A stretch of 64,000 nucleotides of DNA, from assembly GCA_014529385.2 (NCBI GenBank), contig CM043955.1:149063640-149127639 (forward strand), read 5' to 3'. The DNA comes from Adiantum capillus-veneris (Eukaryota > Streptophyta > Polypodiopsida > Polypodiales > Pteridaceae). The stretch's first letter is position 1; every line of letters begins with the position of its first letter. The notes beneath the pieces were generated by a model. The model was not told where the DNA came from, did not search any database, and worked only from the letters and a program-made list of their open reading frames with translations. The translations under genes were made by a program, and so were the position numbers. Shown piece after piece: positions 14,033 to 26,850 of this stretch.

Positions 14033-14109
14033 CACTCCACTAACCCACTATGCTGTGCAGCTTCTTCTTCATCCCCTTCCCCCTTCTTCTTCCCTCTCTT
14101 GCACACTCC

Positions 14110-16455
14110 ACAGTAGAACCCATCAACCAAAAATCTCACCACCTAACAAGCCTCCTTAGCGAGTTTCCCAAGCTCAACAAGAGGAGATCATGATGCAAGT
14201 ACAAGAATTGGTAGACAAAGGGATGGTGATGCCTAGCTCCTCTCCCTTTTGTTCTCCAGTCCTTTTAGTGCAAAAGAAATATGGTACATACCGCATGTGT
14301 GTGGACTATTTAGCACTAAACCATATCACTATCAAAAAAAAATTTCTCATACTGCGGGTAGAAGATCTGTTTGATAAGCTACAAGGCTCTACCTACTTCA
14401 GTAGGATTGACCTTAAAAGTGGCAAGCATTGAGGGAGAACAAGCTTTCAATCAAAAGAAAAGTGAAATTTTCCTTCAAGAGATTCAATACTTAGATCATA
14501 TTATCTCTCAATATGGTATCCGTATGGATCCATCGAAGTTGGAGGTAATAAAAGCATGGCCTAATTCAAGGAACCTACATGAGCTAAGAAGCTTTATTGG
14601 TATGTGTGCATATCATAGACACTTGATAGTAAAATTCTCTCAAATAGTAGGACAATTACATGACTTAACAAAGAAGAATGTTAAGTACTCATGGACTACT
14701 AAGGAGAAAAATTCCTTTTACAAGCTCAAAGAGAAGATTACCTCCCAACCAGTCCTTATGCTTCCGAATCTCTCAAAGCCATTTGAGGTCCAATGTGATG
14801 CTTGTGGTGATTGCCTTGGAGTAGTCTTGATTCAAGAAGGGCATACCATAGCATATGAGAGTCAAAGGCTCAATGCCAATGAACGAGTCTTGGGCATATA
14901 CTAAAAAGAGCTTTTAGTTGCTCTACATGCCCTAGACACATGGAAGCACTATCTATTGGGGACTCCCTTTATTTTGCAAATAGACCACCAAAGTCTCAAG
15001 CACTTCATGATACAAACCAAGATTTTCAACAAACAAATGAGGTGGGAAAATTTTCTTTCGCAATTTTATTTTCATATTGCTCACATTGCTAGTAAGCACA
15101 ATCAAGTGGACGATGCACTTTCACGAAGACCAAAAGTTAATGTGGTGTCTATAGCAACTCACAATGATCTATCTTCTATGATAGATGAGTATGCTACTGA
15201 CCCTGACTTTAAAGACATAATTTCAGCCCTTGCATTGGGGAAGAAAGAAGAACCATTCACCTTGTAGGATGGTTATCTTCTCCATGGCAATAGGCTATGT
15301 GTTACCCACTCCTTTCATGAGAAAGTCATGTATGAATTCTATGCTCCTCCCTATGCGGGGCATAGAGGCATTCAGCCTACTCTTTGAGGAGTAGAGACGT
15401 ATTTCTATTGGCCTACCTTGAAAGTAGACATACAAGAGTATGTTTCAAAATGTGTGGTATGCCAAAAGACCAAGTATGATAGAGGGAAGCAACCTGCATT
15501 ACTCTAGCCATTGTCAATCCTTAATTCACCATGGGAGAGTATATCCATGAATTTTATCTTTGGATTATCCAAGCCTATCCATGGGAATATGGGAATATGG
15601 ACAAAAGTCGACAGGTTTAGCTAGCAAGCACACTTTATTTCTGTCAAAAAGACTATTAAGACACACCAAATGGAAACTCTCTTCATATCTCATATTTTCA
15701 AACACCATGGATTACCAACATCCATCATGTTAGATAGAGATCCTAGAAATTTATCTTCGGCCTATTGCACACAAACGGGTGGCCAAATTGAGATAGCCAA
15801 TCTTACAATACTTGATCTAAGACGTAAAGTCCATGGCTACTTAAAGTACATGGGAAGATCTTTGCTATCGATGAGTATAGCCGTGACCTACAAGAATCTT
15901 TTCAAAATATTAGAGAGGCTATATCCATCTCTCAACAAACACAAAAAGCTACTACTGACAAGCACAGAAGGGTCTTAACATTCAGAGAAAATGATTGGGT
16001 CTTACTTAAGTTTCCCAAGGCAACTCTTGAGGCAAACGATGGGCAAAAATCCTACGTGCCATCAAAAGTATTATACTAAATTAGCAAAAAGATGCTCTGG
16101 TCCTTTTCAAATCTTGAAGCCAATCAATGAGATGCATAGCTTATCAACTCAAGCTACCCAACCATTGGCTCATACACAATGCTTTTCATGTGAGCCTACT
16201 TAAGCCCTACAAAGGAGAGCCACCAAGAGAACCAATTATTGAAGACCTTCCCGAAATTGAAGACCAAGAAGAGGTGCTACAATCCGAAGCTATTCTTCGG
16301 CATGAAGACAAGGTACTAGGACATGGTAAGATTATCCGGCCGTATCTTATTAAGTTCAAAAATTATCCTTTTGAAGATGCTAGATGGGTGCAAGGAATAG
16401 AGCTTAAGGATTGTATGAACCTTGTCAATGCTTACAATGCTACATTAGAGTAAGC
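14110..16455 (+). pseudogene. Gypsy-A pol, RT to chromodomain, with RT core deleted
   Basis: Same family as the minus-strand element at 19675-28423. Order: RT N-terminus (CVDYLALNHITIK, STYFSRIDLKSG; 14190-14425), then a jump at about 14430 that removes the RT core including YxDD. Next come the RT connection and RNase H (YLDHIISQYGI, RSFIGMCAY, VQCDACGDCLG; 14440-14904), the end of RNase H (QVDDALSRRP, 15100-15130), the integrase zinc region (YAGHRGIQPT ... CVVCQKTK; 15350-15475) and a broken integrase core (LDRDPR near 15730). A chromodomain-like C-terminus follows (YLIKFKNYPFEDARW, about 16335-16390), ending in a stop at 16453. Multiple stops and frameshifts. A chromodomain next to integrase marks the chromovirus branch of Gypsy. 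Confidence 0.85.
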
Positions 16456-16788
16456 AAATGTACATGTTTCTTTTATATGATCAATGTTTTTGTCTTATAA
16501 GACTAATTCTCTTTTTATTATGCACAAATTTAAGTAGCATGCATGCTTAGAATCATGTTTGTGTGATGAAGGAATCTCTCAAACACCAAGTAGAATTTGT
16601 CTTTGTACTTGGGAGAATGAAATGGACTAAAGAGCAGACATGCTTCTGGTAGCTACGTCTCCCCATTACCGAATTTAGTCATCCATCTTGGAATGATTTT
16701 GTAGGGTAAAAAGGGTCTACCCACTAAGAAACATTAACTAATGACTAAGACTTTATCTCTTCTACCTCATAGTCATCCTATGAGGTAA
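16456..16788 (+). other. Gypsy-A 3' untranslated spacer
   Basis: Non-coding. It is recognisably similar to the reverse complement of 21199-21530 in Gypsy-A', including AGGGTAAAA and TGACTA words, and ends in a short purine-rich TGAGGTAA just before the LTR start. Confidence 0.7.
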
Positions 16789-16848
16789 TGTCATAAAATC
16801 TAATATCTAACCAACGCATATGATTTTCTCATATTAAACTGATCATTT
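16789..16848 (+). repeat. Start of Gypsy-A 3' LTR, cut after about 60 bp
   Basis: Begins TGTCATAAAATC and matches the first 60 bp of the Gypsy-A' LTR (reverse complement of 21198-21140; both contain GATTTTCTCAT then AAACTGATCATTTA). Similarity ends sharply at about 16848. Confidence 0.75.
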
Positions 16849-18383
16849 AGTGTGGGAGAATAGACGGGAACAAGGGTTAGAATATAGACATGTGCTTATG
16901 GATCTATCTCAACATGGGGCCAAGGTTAAAGGGGTCCAAATGAGAGATGATCTGTCAAAGCCAACTCGGGTTAAGGCACAACCAATCTTGCATAACCACT
17001 TTAGAGCATAGCATGGCTGCAAAAATTACACAGCATAACCATATCTAGAAAAAAAAAACCAAGAGCCACACCGGCTTCCACTCTAAAATCACAACCATAA
17101 TCCATTAGGTAATCTTAGCCCCTATCCACAAATCACATTCTCACTAAACCAACTCCCACACTTGGAGTTTGACATATCCACTGTAGTCAATCAGAGTCCA
17201 CACACATGACCCTCCAGACATGAACTTTTCATGCATAAAATAAGTCCGACCAGAAACTAAACACGAAATAAAAATCCAAATTTGACAACATCCAACCATG
17301 CAAAGTTGATGCAGCATATCTGCACTTCACCTCTCTAGCACATAGAGCTATTTTTGACCTAGAAAGATGGAAAGCAATCATACCCATGTAGATGAGGCAT
17401 ACACATCTATCCATAAGGCTCCATACATCATATGATAATATTCCATCACCATAAACATGATGCAAAACAGCTCCGACCCTTAGGTCGACCATAAACCATA
17501 ACTTCACACATATGCAAAAAACAACTTTTTGTCATTTTCGGGAGCATGCATAACATGCAAATGAAATTGTTTGACCTCAAACCCATGCATCAAGATCAAT
17601 TCCAAAATATAGACTAACTCTCTATCACATTACTTTACCCATATGATACTCACACAAAAAACGATAACCCAAAAAGAAAGTCACATTATTCATATCTACC
17701 TATGCGGTTTGGGTTGACTAACCATATACCCTCACATGAGTTTATGGACATCTAATAACTGAAATTAACTCACCAAAATGAACCATAAATCATACATAAG
17801 CGTCTTGGTTAATTCATGATGTCATATGGTACTCCCCCTTGGTAGCACCCCTACACCGATTATGGAATGATAAAATAACTCGCATACCCAAGGTGATAAC
17901 GGAGACCTAAATACCTTATAATAAAGTTTAGTCAATATTTTCAATTGGTTAAGTGGGTTTTCCCATCCGGTGAATCTATATAGTGGTTCTCCAAGGAGCC
18001 TCGGGTCTAAAATTTTGACCGTGTAGTGGACAACAAGCTGTTTCTTTTACCAAATCTCTTAGCCCTTGCGTGATTTTCACATGACACCAAAGAGAGAAAA
18101 TGTTATAAATGATATGTTTTATCTCCGGTTTAAAGGATTTGGACTGATTGATAACGGTTTGTGAGTTATGACCAAAAACAGTGTTCCTAACACTTCTATG
18201 ATGTGAAACGAAAAGCGCTTTTTATGCATGCACATGATCATAAACACGTATGTGCATAAATCAGCATGTTAAACATGATAAAATGATAACGGGACAACTT
18301 CATACGTACTCAAAAAATCCATACATGCGCACGTATATGAAAAACAAATCATCGAGAGGGTGACTACTCAGAAAAACGACATC

Positions 18384-18422
18384 GACATAGACATAGACAT
18401 AGACATAGACATAGACATAGAC

Positions 18423-18479
<57 letters not shown>
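18384..18479. repeat. Compound microsatellite (GACATA)n(GA)n
   Basis: About seven hexamer units GACATA followed by about 27 GA units. It lies roughly 350 bp downstream, on the minus strand, of the promoter-like block at 18.83 kb. Confidence 0.95.
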
Positions 18480-18483
<4 letters not shown>

Positions 18484-18825
18484 GATGATGGCTATGGAGT
18501 TTAGAGCTTCTCACCGTGCTTTAGAATTGATTAGGGGATGTCAAAAGGCTTCTTGATTTGCCGCAAGAGAGCGGTAAGAGCTACATAGAGCTGTTCACCA
18601 CGAGAGCTTTCGAAGAGCGTGTACACCGTGAAACAAGAGAGGAGATAGTAAGCAAGTAGAGAGAGAATATCCTGCTTCTACTTTTTCTTCTTCTTCTTCT
18701 TCTTCACGTAACGAGAGAGAAGATCTTATGGAGATGGTGATGAAGAGCTTTCACCACTCTGTATAATAGGTAAGTATTACCTTGTGGTAGTAGACGCAAC
18801 GGATGGCACTGAAAATTGAGCAATG

Positions 18826-18842
18826 CAGGTGAATTTATAGGC
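18826..18842 (-). promoter_or_regulatory. TATA-box-like promoter, minus strand
   Basis: The minus strand reads GCCTATAAATTCACC, a good TATA box. Downstream come a possible transcription-start region, a splice-donor-like AAGGTAATA near 18782 and a GAAGAAGAAG stretch typical of plant 5' leaders. No protein-coding frame follows, so it may be an LTR promoter or a dead gene. Confidence 0.35.
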
Positions 18843-19214
18843 ACTAGGCAAGGCTGGAGTGATCTCCAAGCAAAAAAATAGCACTAGTTTTTCAGCCAGG
18901 AGCTTTTTGGGAACTTTGCTAAAAACATGGCTTGGCTTTTGGTAGTCAACTCTCCCACTTACCATCCAACTTTTACAGTAAAATTGATCAATTGAACAAT
19001 ATCCAACCAACTAATGAAACCTTGTCTAAACTATGCCGCATCGTGATGTCCCAACATAATTATGACTTTCCCATATTGCCCCAGCATATTTACGGTACTG
19101 CTTTTTATAAAAATATTTTTGCAAAAATCCCATTTAGTCTTGTTTTTTCTCCAGGTGGTCATTTATAAATCCGACGGAGACTAGAATTAATATTTTTATG
19201 TTTAGGTCATCCTA

Positions 19215-19520
19215 AAAAGCACATTGCTTTTCAAAAATTCCAAAAAGCACGAAAAGCTAAAACTAGCATAAAAAGAAAAATTTTCTAAAATTGAACCATG
19301 GGTTCTCCTTCTGCATTGGAATAACAAAGCGGGCTCACTTTTCACTAAAAAACACTAAATATCATGAAAAGTTAAAAATAGAGTGAAAAGCAAATTTTTA
19401 CAAAATTGAATCATAGCTTTCTCGGAACACGTAGGTTAAGGATCCAACCCTGCTTTTTGCAAAAAAGCATAAAAAGCATGAAAAGGCTAAAAATACGGAT
19501 TTTCTCAAAACTGAACCAAA
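19215..19520. repeat. Diverged ~110-bp tandem repeat, about three copies
   Basis: The word pattern AAAGCA...GAAAAG.TAAAA...AAATTTT..AAAATTGAA recurs at about 19240, 19354 and 19461, each followed by a different GC-richer spacer. The copies are clearly diverged. Confidence 0.6.
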
Positions 19521-19674
19521 CGTCCGTTAGACCTACGGGACCATGGAAACGACATTGCTTTTAACATTAGAACCTTACAATACTGTCAATAAAGCATCTT
19601 AAATCAAAATTTGGCAAGACGGACATTAGTATCTATTTTTCTTATTTTCAAAAGAGAACCAAATTTTGGGGATT

Positions 19675-20797
19675 TGTAACATTTATTGCACTAGTAACTT
19701 GTGTGTAGCGGAAATTGATAACATAGTGAGCTTTTCATTGAGAACAAGTTCCTAATGAGTATAGATAGAGTACTTAATTTGAGAAAGCAACATAGCAATT
19801 TACACCTAGCTAATTTGGCATTGACAATACTTGAAAAGAGAGAGAAATAGAACAATTGACAACAGTTAAGGACCGGATTTACATGGAGTCGATCCTCCCT
19901 CCATAAAGGCTTTGTATTGTAGCTTCTCCCATCAAAGGAGACTTTTTTACAATAAAATCTTTGTGTTCCTTGATAAAACTAGTTGGCTAATGTGAAGATG
20001 AAAGCTTCATACACCAAATTATGCTTGGAAAACACACCTAGTGTCCCTAGCCTCAGTCCCAAGACCTCACACACCTTCAAAAATGGTGAGAGCTAGCACG
20101 GAATAAGAATAGATTGAGAGGAAGAAGAGGTATCTTAAAAGAAAGAAGTATTCTCCTCACATAATCACTCTAGTAGCATAGCTTAGCTTAGTAATTAGCA
20201 TAGTAGAGGAGATGAGCATGCCATTGAAGCTTGGCTCTTGGTTGGATTTGCATTCCATTGCTTGGAGAAGGAGATGGAGTTCTTCTTGCACACATGAGTT
20301 GTGTGTGTGTGTAGCAATGAGTTAGATTAAAATGTAGCCTTCTCTCTCATCTTGGTCGACCCCTCTCTCTATTTGCTCATGCTGGCATCCCATTGACCTC
20401 TATAAAGCTTAACCAATCACAAATTAGAAGTATAATTGCTAGCCTTGTGACATGTGTTCCCCTTTCCCCTTTTGTGAGAGCTTTAGGTAATTAAATAATT
20501 CACTTAAACTCTCATTGCACCTCTTAGTCTTCTGGCCAATAGCAATCATGCAAGCCATTGGGCTGCTAAATGCTCATAAGACCCCTTGGTAGACTGTCCA
20601 TTAGTCTTCTAGGGAGCTTAATTTCTATTGGTTCTTTTATCAAGCATTTTTAAATTGATTAGACTAAATTTACTCTAGTCTAATTCTCATTGGTCCACCT
20701 CTATGGCCACCCAATAGGATTTGAGGGAAGCTTGGGAGCAACTGGCCTAGGAGCCTGACATGTGTCCAATATTCCGTTTGTGTAAAGGGGGAGCTCT

Positions 20798-20846
<49 letters not shown>

Positions 20847-21198
20847 CTCTCTCATCCCCTACTCTCATGGCTCGCCCCCTCCTTGATAGGGATATGGGAA
20901 GACTTTGTAGTCTTCCCATGACTATCCAATTTTCCCTTACATTGGCCTTTGGACAATTGAATAAAAATTGAGGAACCTTAGCCTATGGAATTGTTAATGG
21001 AGCTGAACTTTAGGGATTTTAAGCCCCATTGAAGCACATTTCTCTTTTGCAGATTATCCCCCTTTGGATCCCTACAGAGACCGGTCTGGCAGCCTTACCA
21101 ATATTCTAGCTTTTACTACCATGGTACTTCTTAATATTAAATGATCAGTTTAACATGAGAAAATCATTTGGGAGAATTAGATATCCGTTTCAATGACA
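19675..21198 (-). repeat. Gypsy-A' 3' LTR
   Basis: 1,524 bp. On the plus strand it begins TGTAACATTTATTG and ends CAATGACA. It contains a (GT)n tract at about 20799-20843. It matches 26851-28423 throughout, apart from small indels. Confidence 0.93.
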
Positions 21199-21214
21199 TT
21201 ACCTCTCTCTTGAA
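21199..21214 (-). promoter_or_regulatory. Polypurine tract of Gypsy-A'
   Basis: The minus strand reads TCAAGAGAGAGGTAA immediately before the 3' LTR start TGTCATTG. It would prime plus-strand synthesis. The counterpart in Gypsy-A is TGAGGTAA before 16789. Confidence 0.75.
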
Positions 21215-21530
21215 ATCATAGTCGTCCTCGACTATGCGGTAGAGAAGATAAAGCCTAGTCATTAATCCGTTTGCTAGCACGGGTAGAGGATCCCTATTTT
21301 ACCCTACGACATTGTTCCAAAATGGATGACTAGTCCATTTGGTGCTTGAGAGCCTTAGCTGTTGCAAGCATGTCTACACATTAGTTCGTATCAATCTTCC
21401 ATAGTAGAGTGACAAGCTCTGCTTGGTGTTCGCAAGACGTCCTCTCTACAAACATGATCCTAAGCATGCATACTCATTAACATGTGTGCACAATAAAGAA
21501 AAAGAGAGTCTTATAAGACAAAAACTTTGT

Positions 21531-24500
21531 TCATTTATACATATTTACATTTCCTTGTTGTAGGGAGTCGTCGTAAGCATTGACAAGGTTTAGATTATCC
21601 TTTAATTGTATGCCTTGCATCCATCTAGCATCTTTAAAAGGATAATTTTTAAACTCGATAATATATCGTTGGATAGTCTTACCACCTTGTAATACCTTGT
21701 ATTTGTGTTGGAGAATGGACTCGGGTTGCAACACCTCTTCTTGGTCCTTGATCTCCAGTGGGTCTTCAATGATTTCTTCTTGAGGTGGCTCTGCTTTGTA
21801 AGGATTTAATAGGCTCAAGTGGAAAGCATTGTGCATGAGACCATAGTACCTTTTTGCTAACTTAGCATAGTGCTTTTGGTGCCCTGTAGGATTCTTGCCC
21901 GTTGTGTGCCTTAATCGAGCCTTGGGAAACATAAGCAAGACCCAAATTTTTTTGTTTAAAGGCTAGGGCTCTTTTGTGCTTATCAGCAGCAGCAGCCTTT
22001 TGCCTTTACTATGAGATGGATATAGCATCCTTAATCTTTTGAAAAGATTCTTGTTGCAAATATCGGCTATATTCATATGTAGCAAAGATCTTCCCATGTA
22101 CCTTGAGTAGCATGGGACTTTTTGATCTTCCCTCTATCACCTCAAAAGGTGCTTTTACCGTGGAAGTATGTATAATGCTATTGTAAGCATACTCCACTAA
22201 AGGTAAGTACTTCTCCCACTGGGACTTTTGATCTACTTATGTGACATAAGATTTTAGTAGATTAAGAATTGTAAGGCTAGCTATTTCACTTTGGCAATCC
22301 GTTTGGAGATGATAGGCCGAAGAGAAGTTTAGCCTTGTACCTAAATTCTCAAAGAGACCCTTCCAGAAGTTACGGGTCATTCTAGGATCTCTATCCGACA
22401 CTGTAGACATTGGCAAGCCATGATATTTGAAGATTTGTGATTTAAAGAGGGTTGCCATTTGATGGGCTTTAATAACATTTTTGACAGGTATGAAATGTGC
22501 TTGTTTGCTAAACTTGTCAACTATCGTCCATATTCTTATATTCCCATTGATAGACTTGGGCAATCCAAAGATAAAATCCATGGATATGCTCTCCCATGGT
22601 GAATTAGGGATTGGCAAAGGTTGAAGCAATCTAGGTTGCTTCCCTCTATCAAACTTCGTCTTTTGGCATACCACAATTTTGAAACATACTCTTGTATGTT
22701 TGCTTTCATGGTAGGCCAATAGAAAAATGTTTCTAGCCCTTTAGGGTAGACTGAATCCCTCTATGCCCCGCATAAGGAGGAAAATGAGATTCATACATTA
22801 CTTTCTCACATAGTGAGCTAGTAATACATAGTCTATTTCCATAGAGAAGATAACCATCTTTTAGGGTAAATGGTTTTCTGGGCCTTCTTCCCTAGTGCAA
22901 GGGCTGAAATCACATCTCTAAAATTGGGATCGATACCGTATTCATCTATCATAGAAGATAGATCATTGTGAGTTGCTATGGACACCGCATTCACTCTCGG
23001 GCGTCTTGAGAGTGCATCGACTACTTGATTATGCTTGCCAGCAACGTGAGCAATATGAAAATGAAATTGCCAAAGGAAATGTTCCCACCTCATTTGTTTG
23101 TTGGAGAGCTTGGCCCTGCGTCATGAAGTACTTAAGGCTTTAATGATCCGTTCGCAGAATGAAAGGAGTCCCAAGTTGATAGTGCTTCCACGAATCTAGA
23201 GCATGTAGAATTGCTAAGCGTTCCTTCTCATATATACCTAGAGCTTTCTCAACAGGGTCGAGCCTTCAACTTTCATAGGCTATGGCATGCCCTTCTTGGA
23301 GCAAAACAGCTCCAAGGCAATCACCACAAGCATCACATTGGACCTCAAATGGCTTGAGAGATTCGGTAGTGTAAACACAGCTTGAGAAATAAGCTTCTCT
23401 TTAAGCTTTTCTAAAGCATTGCTCTCCTTGGTGGACCATATATACCTAACATTTCTTTGTTACGTCATGTAATGGTCCCACAATTTGTGAGAACTTTTCT
23501 ATGAAGCATCTATAGTATGCACACATACCTATAAAGCTTCTTAGTTCATGTAGATTCCTTGGATTAGGCCATCTTTTTATTACCTCTAGCTTTGATGGAT
23601 CCATTTGGATGCCATCTTGAGAGATAATGTGACCTAAATACTGAATCTCTTGTAAGAATTTTGTTTTAAAAAAAAATTAATGTAAAGTTTATTCTCTCGT
23701 TAAACTTGAAATATTACCTGGAGGTGTTGCTTGTGTTCGTCTAATGAATTAGAGTAGAGCTTATATCATCAAAGAACACTCCAGTAAAGGTTCGGTGAGC
23801 CCTGAATAGCTTCTCCATCAAGCGGTTAAATGTGGTTGGTGCATTGGTCAAGCCAAAAGGCATGACAATGTACTTGTTAAGACCAAACGTAGTGCAAACT
23901 GCGGTCTTTACAATGTCTTGATCAACTATCCTTATTTGATGGTAGCCACTTTTTAGGTCAGTTCTATTGAAGTAGGTCGACCCTTGTAGCTTATCAAATA
24001 GGTCTTCTATCCGTGGAATGGGAAACCTATTCTTAATAGTGATCCTATTTAGTGCTCTATAGTCAACACACATACGATATGTGTCGTCTTCATTTTGCAT
24101 TAATAACACTGGTGACAAAGAGGAGATGAGCTAGTCCTAACCATGCCCTTCTCAACTAACTCACGCACTTGCCGCATAATCTCCTCTTGTTGAGCTTGAG
24201 AAACTCTATAAGGGGGTCTATTAGGCGGTGATTTTCCTGGAAGAAGTTCAATTGCATGGTCGTCATTACCTCGTTTGGAAGGTAGTTCACAAGGGATATC
24301 GTCAATAAAAACATCTTGGAACCCCTTGAGGAAATTGGATAACTCTAATTCCTTTTGATTGTTTATATTTTCTTTTGCTAAAGCATTAGGTTCATTTTGA
24401 GAATCTTTAACAAAAATCATGTACACGGAAATAGAGCTCTTTATTGACTTATTGAAAGCTTGCTTATGCACAATAGGTATGGTACTACCCAACTCCTTAG

Positions 24501-24966
24501 CATCTAAGTACATATCTTTTTTCCTGAACCTAAAGTAGACTTGCCTTTTAGTGAATTTAACATTGGCAGCCATGTGATCAAACCATGGTGCCCCTAGGAT
24601 TACATCCTCGTACTTGAGAGGAGAGATAAATAAATCCTTCTTGTCCACATAGCTTTGGACATGGAGCCTCAATTGCCCGATTAAGGGAGTGATAAAGGCT
24701 TCTTGCCCCTTGAAAGCGCCATCGGTAGGTAGGACATCTGCCATCTCATAGGCTTGGATGCCTAGCTTGGTGGCCAACTCTGTGGATGTGAAATTGTGAG
24801 TAGAACCAAGGTCAAAGAGAATAAAAGCATCATGTTCTCTTACCTTTGCCCAAGCATGGCATAGAGGAGATCCTTTGTGATGAGCATCCTCTACTTGAAT
24901 TTCAACCAAGGTAGAGTCTAGGAGGCTCATTACGTGTATTCTTGTGGGGGCAAGAACGATAGGCAT
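21531..24966 (-). pseudogene. Gypsy-A' pol: protease, RT, RNase H, integrase, chromodomain
   Basis: Reading order on the minus strand. The protease lies in the frame 24966-24100, with active site LFDLGSTHNF (DLG instead of DSG) and GAPWFDHM. RT follows: GMVRTSSSP, then after a frameshift CVDYRALNRITIK, FNRTDLKSGYHQIR, MPFGLTNAPTTF and FFDD (24118-23741). A decayed RT-connection/RNase H stretch (23740-23100) precedes VVDALSRRP (about 23005). Integrase has CFKIVVCQKTK, WESISMDFIFGLP, SDRDPR and QTDCQSEIA (22719-22237), then EYAYNSIIHTS. The C-terminus is chromodomain-like (YIIEFKNYPFKDARW) and ends at 21531. Frameshifts and stops between the blocks make it inactive. The RT motif FFDD and protease DLG may themselves be mutated. 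Confidence 0.9.
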
Positions 24967-26366
24967 GCCCTTGCTCCCCGCACTTGAAACAATGGTTATC
25001 TTTTCGATAATGCTCTAGCTCTTCAGGAGAGAGTTTATTTTTGCCTTTATAAACTCCCTTCTCTTTAGCTTTGTTGTTGTTGGCGTTGCCTTTGGGATAC
25101 TTTTGGACGTTGTCCTTCCCCTTAGGCTCTCTATGGTCCTTGTTTTTCGTGGGCTTAAGATTTCTCTTAGCCCCTTGTTGGAAGTTGATTTGTGAAGCCA
25201 CCATGGTATGGTGTATGACCGCAGATATGGTGCATGGCATTTGGGAGTTAACATACTCCGCCATATCCTCAGTTAAACCGGCACAAATTTTTTGTTTTTG
25301 CTCTCCAAAATCCATCTTTTTGAAGACAATGGATTTGAAATATAAATCCCAAAACTTGTCTACTTATTTGTGAATAGATTCATAGGGAGAGAGCTTCAAG
25401 CTTTGCCATTCGGTGAGTACTTTGTCTTTGGCATCGGTAGCCAAAAACTGCTTCATAATGGAAGCTCTTAAAGCTTTCCATGTTTGTGGAGCTTCACCAT
25501 TTGCTCATAGGCTAGACAACCATTGCCCGGTAGACTTTTGAAAATGCGTAGCTACATGGTGTAGCTTAGAGGACTCCGTGAAGACCTCATCTCCAAACGC
25601 CGCATCAAATTGTTGGATAAAGACCAAGGCTTTGTCGTAGCACCAAAAGTGCCATCGTTGGTAAGGAAAGAGATGTTCTTTCCTCCCCCTTTGAATTTTT
25701 TTGAGCTTGGACGACCTCTTCCAGGCGGCATAGAGTTTCCTATGGCCTCTTCTTTTAGGTGGTTCAAGAGCTGCACCATCACTTTCTTCAGAATAGGAAG
25801 AATATGAGGAGGATGGAGAAGAGGGTGACCTCTTTCTCGCCCTTTTCTTCCCTTGTTCCTCCTGGTCTGCACCATCACTTTCTTCGAAAGAGGAAGAGGA
25901 TGAAGAAGGTGGAGAAGAGGGTGACCTCTTTCTTCTCTTGTTTTCTCTTGTTTCTCTTTGAATTATGGTGTATAGAAGTATGGGATGGTCTTCTCCGTTT
26001 AGGGGGTGTTGCAGAGCGTTTTTCCTTCCATCTTCGTGGATCCATCTCCGTCGAGGTGGCTAGAAACTCACTTCTTTCTCGTTCTTTTGGTAGTGGCTCT
26101 ACCGTTGAAACTTGAGTTCTCCTTTGAGAAGGAGATGCGTCATTGAGTAGTAGACTTTTGAGCCCTTCGTACGGATCCTCTTCTTCTTCCCTTATCGGAG
26201 AGAGTCCTCTTTTGAAAGTCTCACTAGGAGGATTCCTAGGTACTCTCACTTCTTGGTGGGGAGTTTGGAGAATACCATGGGTGCGCAATTGCTGTAGCAC
26301 TTCACCTTGGAGGGATGGGTTGCCGAGGGGTTGTTGAAGCCTAGAAACAAGATAGTTTACAAGCAT
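24902..26366 (-). pseudogene. Gypsy-A' gag
   Basis: Minus-strand frames 26366-25875, 25878-25552 and 25315-24902 together cover gag. Motifs are PSLQGEVLQQLRTHG and LSPIREEE in the N-terminal part, ISFLTNDGTFGA in the capsid part, MDFGEQKQKICAGL and a zinc knuckle CFKCGEQGHAYRSC (CX2CX4HX4C) near the C-terminus. At least two frame changes and stops (25315-25552) break it. The zinc knuckle precedes the protease frame, which overlaps at 24966. Confidence 0.85.
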
Positions 26367-26837
26367 AGGGGCATCGTTAGTGCATTAGCAAAATCAAAGC
26401 TATCAACATTTATTTCAATCTCTTTTCCTTTGTCAGCCATACTAGCAAGTTTTAGGTGTAAACTTTTACTTGTACTTTGGCACTTCAAGTCCTAGTTGCT
26501 ACTCCTCTTTACCTTCAAAGATAAGCACTCAAGCATCACTACCCGTGGCTTGAATATTACTAATTGAAAGGAATAGAAGAGAGCGTTCAATAGAGCCAAG
26601 ATAACACCGATTCCTGTCAAGCTTCTAATAGCTCAATAATGGTTAAGACATAGGCAAGCCCCGTAGGACTCCATTATTAAGACCATAGCTCTCGACCGTG
26701 TCCCCATTAACAGCATAAAGAGGTGTGCTTCAAGGATGAAAAATCCCTATTCTACTTACTATTTTGCAATTAATAACACCAACCATTGTAGCAAGCTTGA
26801 GGACCTCTGTTCTTGAGCAAGAAAAGAGAAACCAATA

Positions 26838-26849
26838 GCTCTGATACCA
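26838..26849 (-). promoter_or_regulatory. Primer-binding site of Gypsy-A' (initiator tRNA-Met)
   Basis: The minus strand reads TGGTATCAGAGC one base after the 5' LTR end. This is the standard plant primer-binding site complementary to the 3' end of initiator tRNA-Met. Confidence 0.92.
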
Positions 26850-26850
26850 A

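Larger units (their letters stand above)
16849..19674. other. Unassigned non-coding segment between two Gypsy-A family elements
   Basis: No coding region recognised. It holds a minus-strand promoter-like block near 18.8 kb, a compound microsatellite at 18384-18479 and a ~110-bp diverged tandem repeat at 19215-19520 (listed separately). It may be an LTR or untranslated region of an element I cannot name. Confidence 0.5.
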
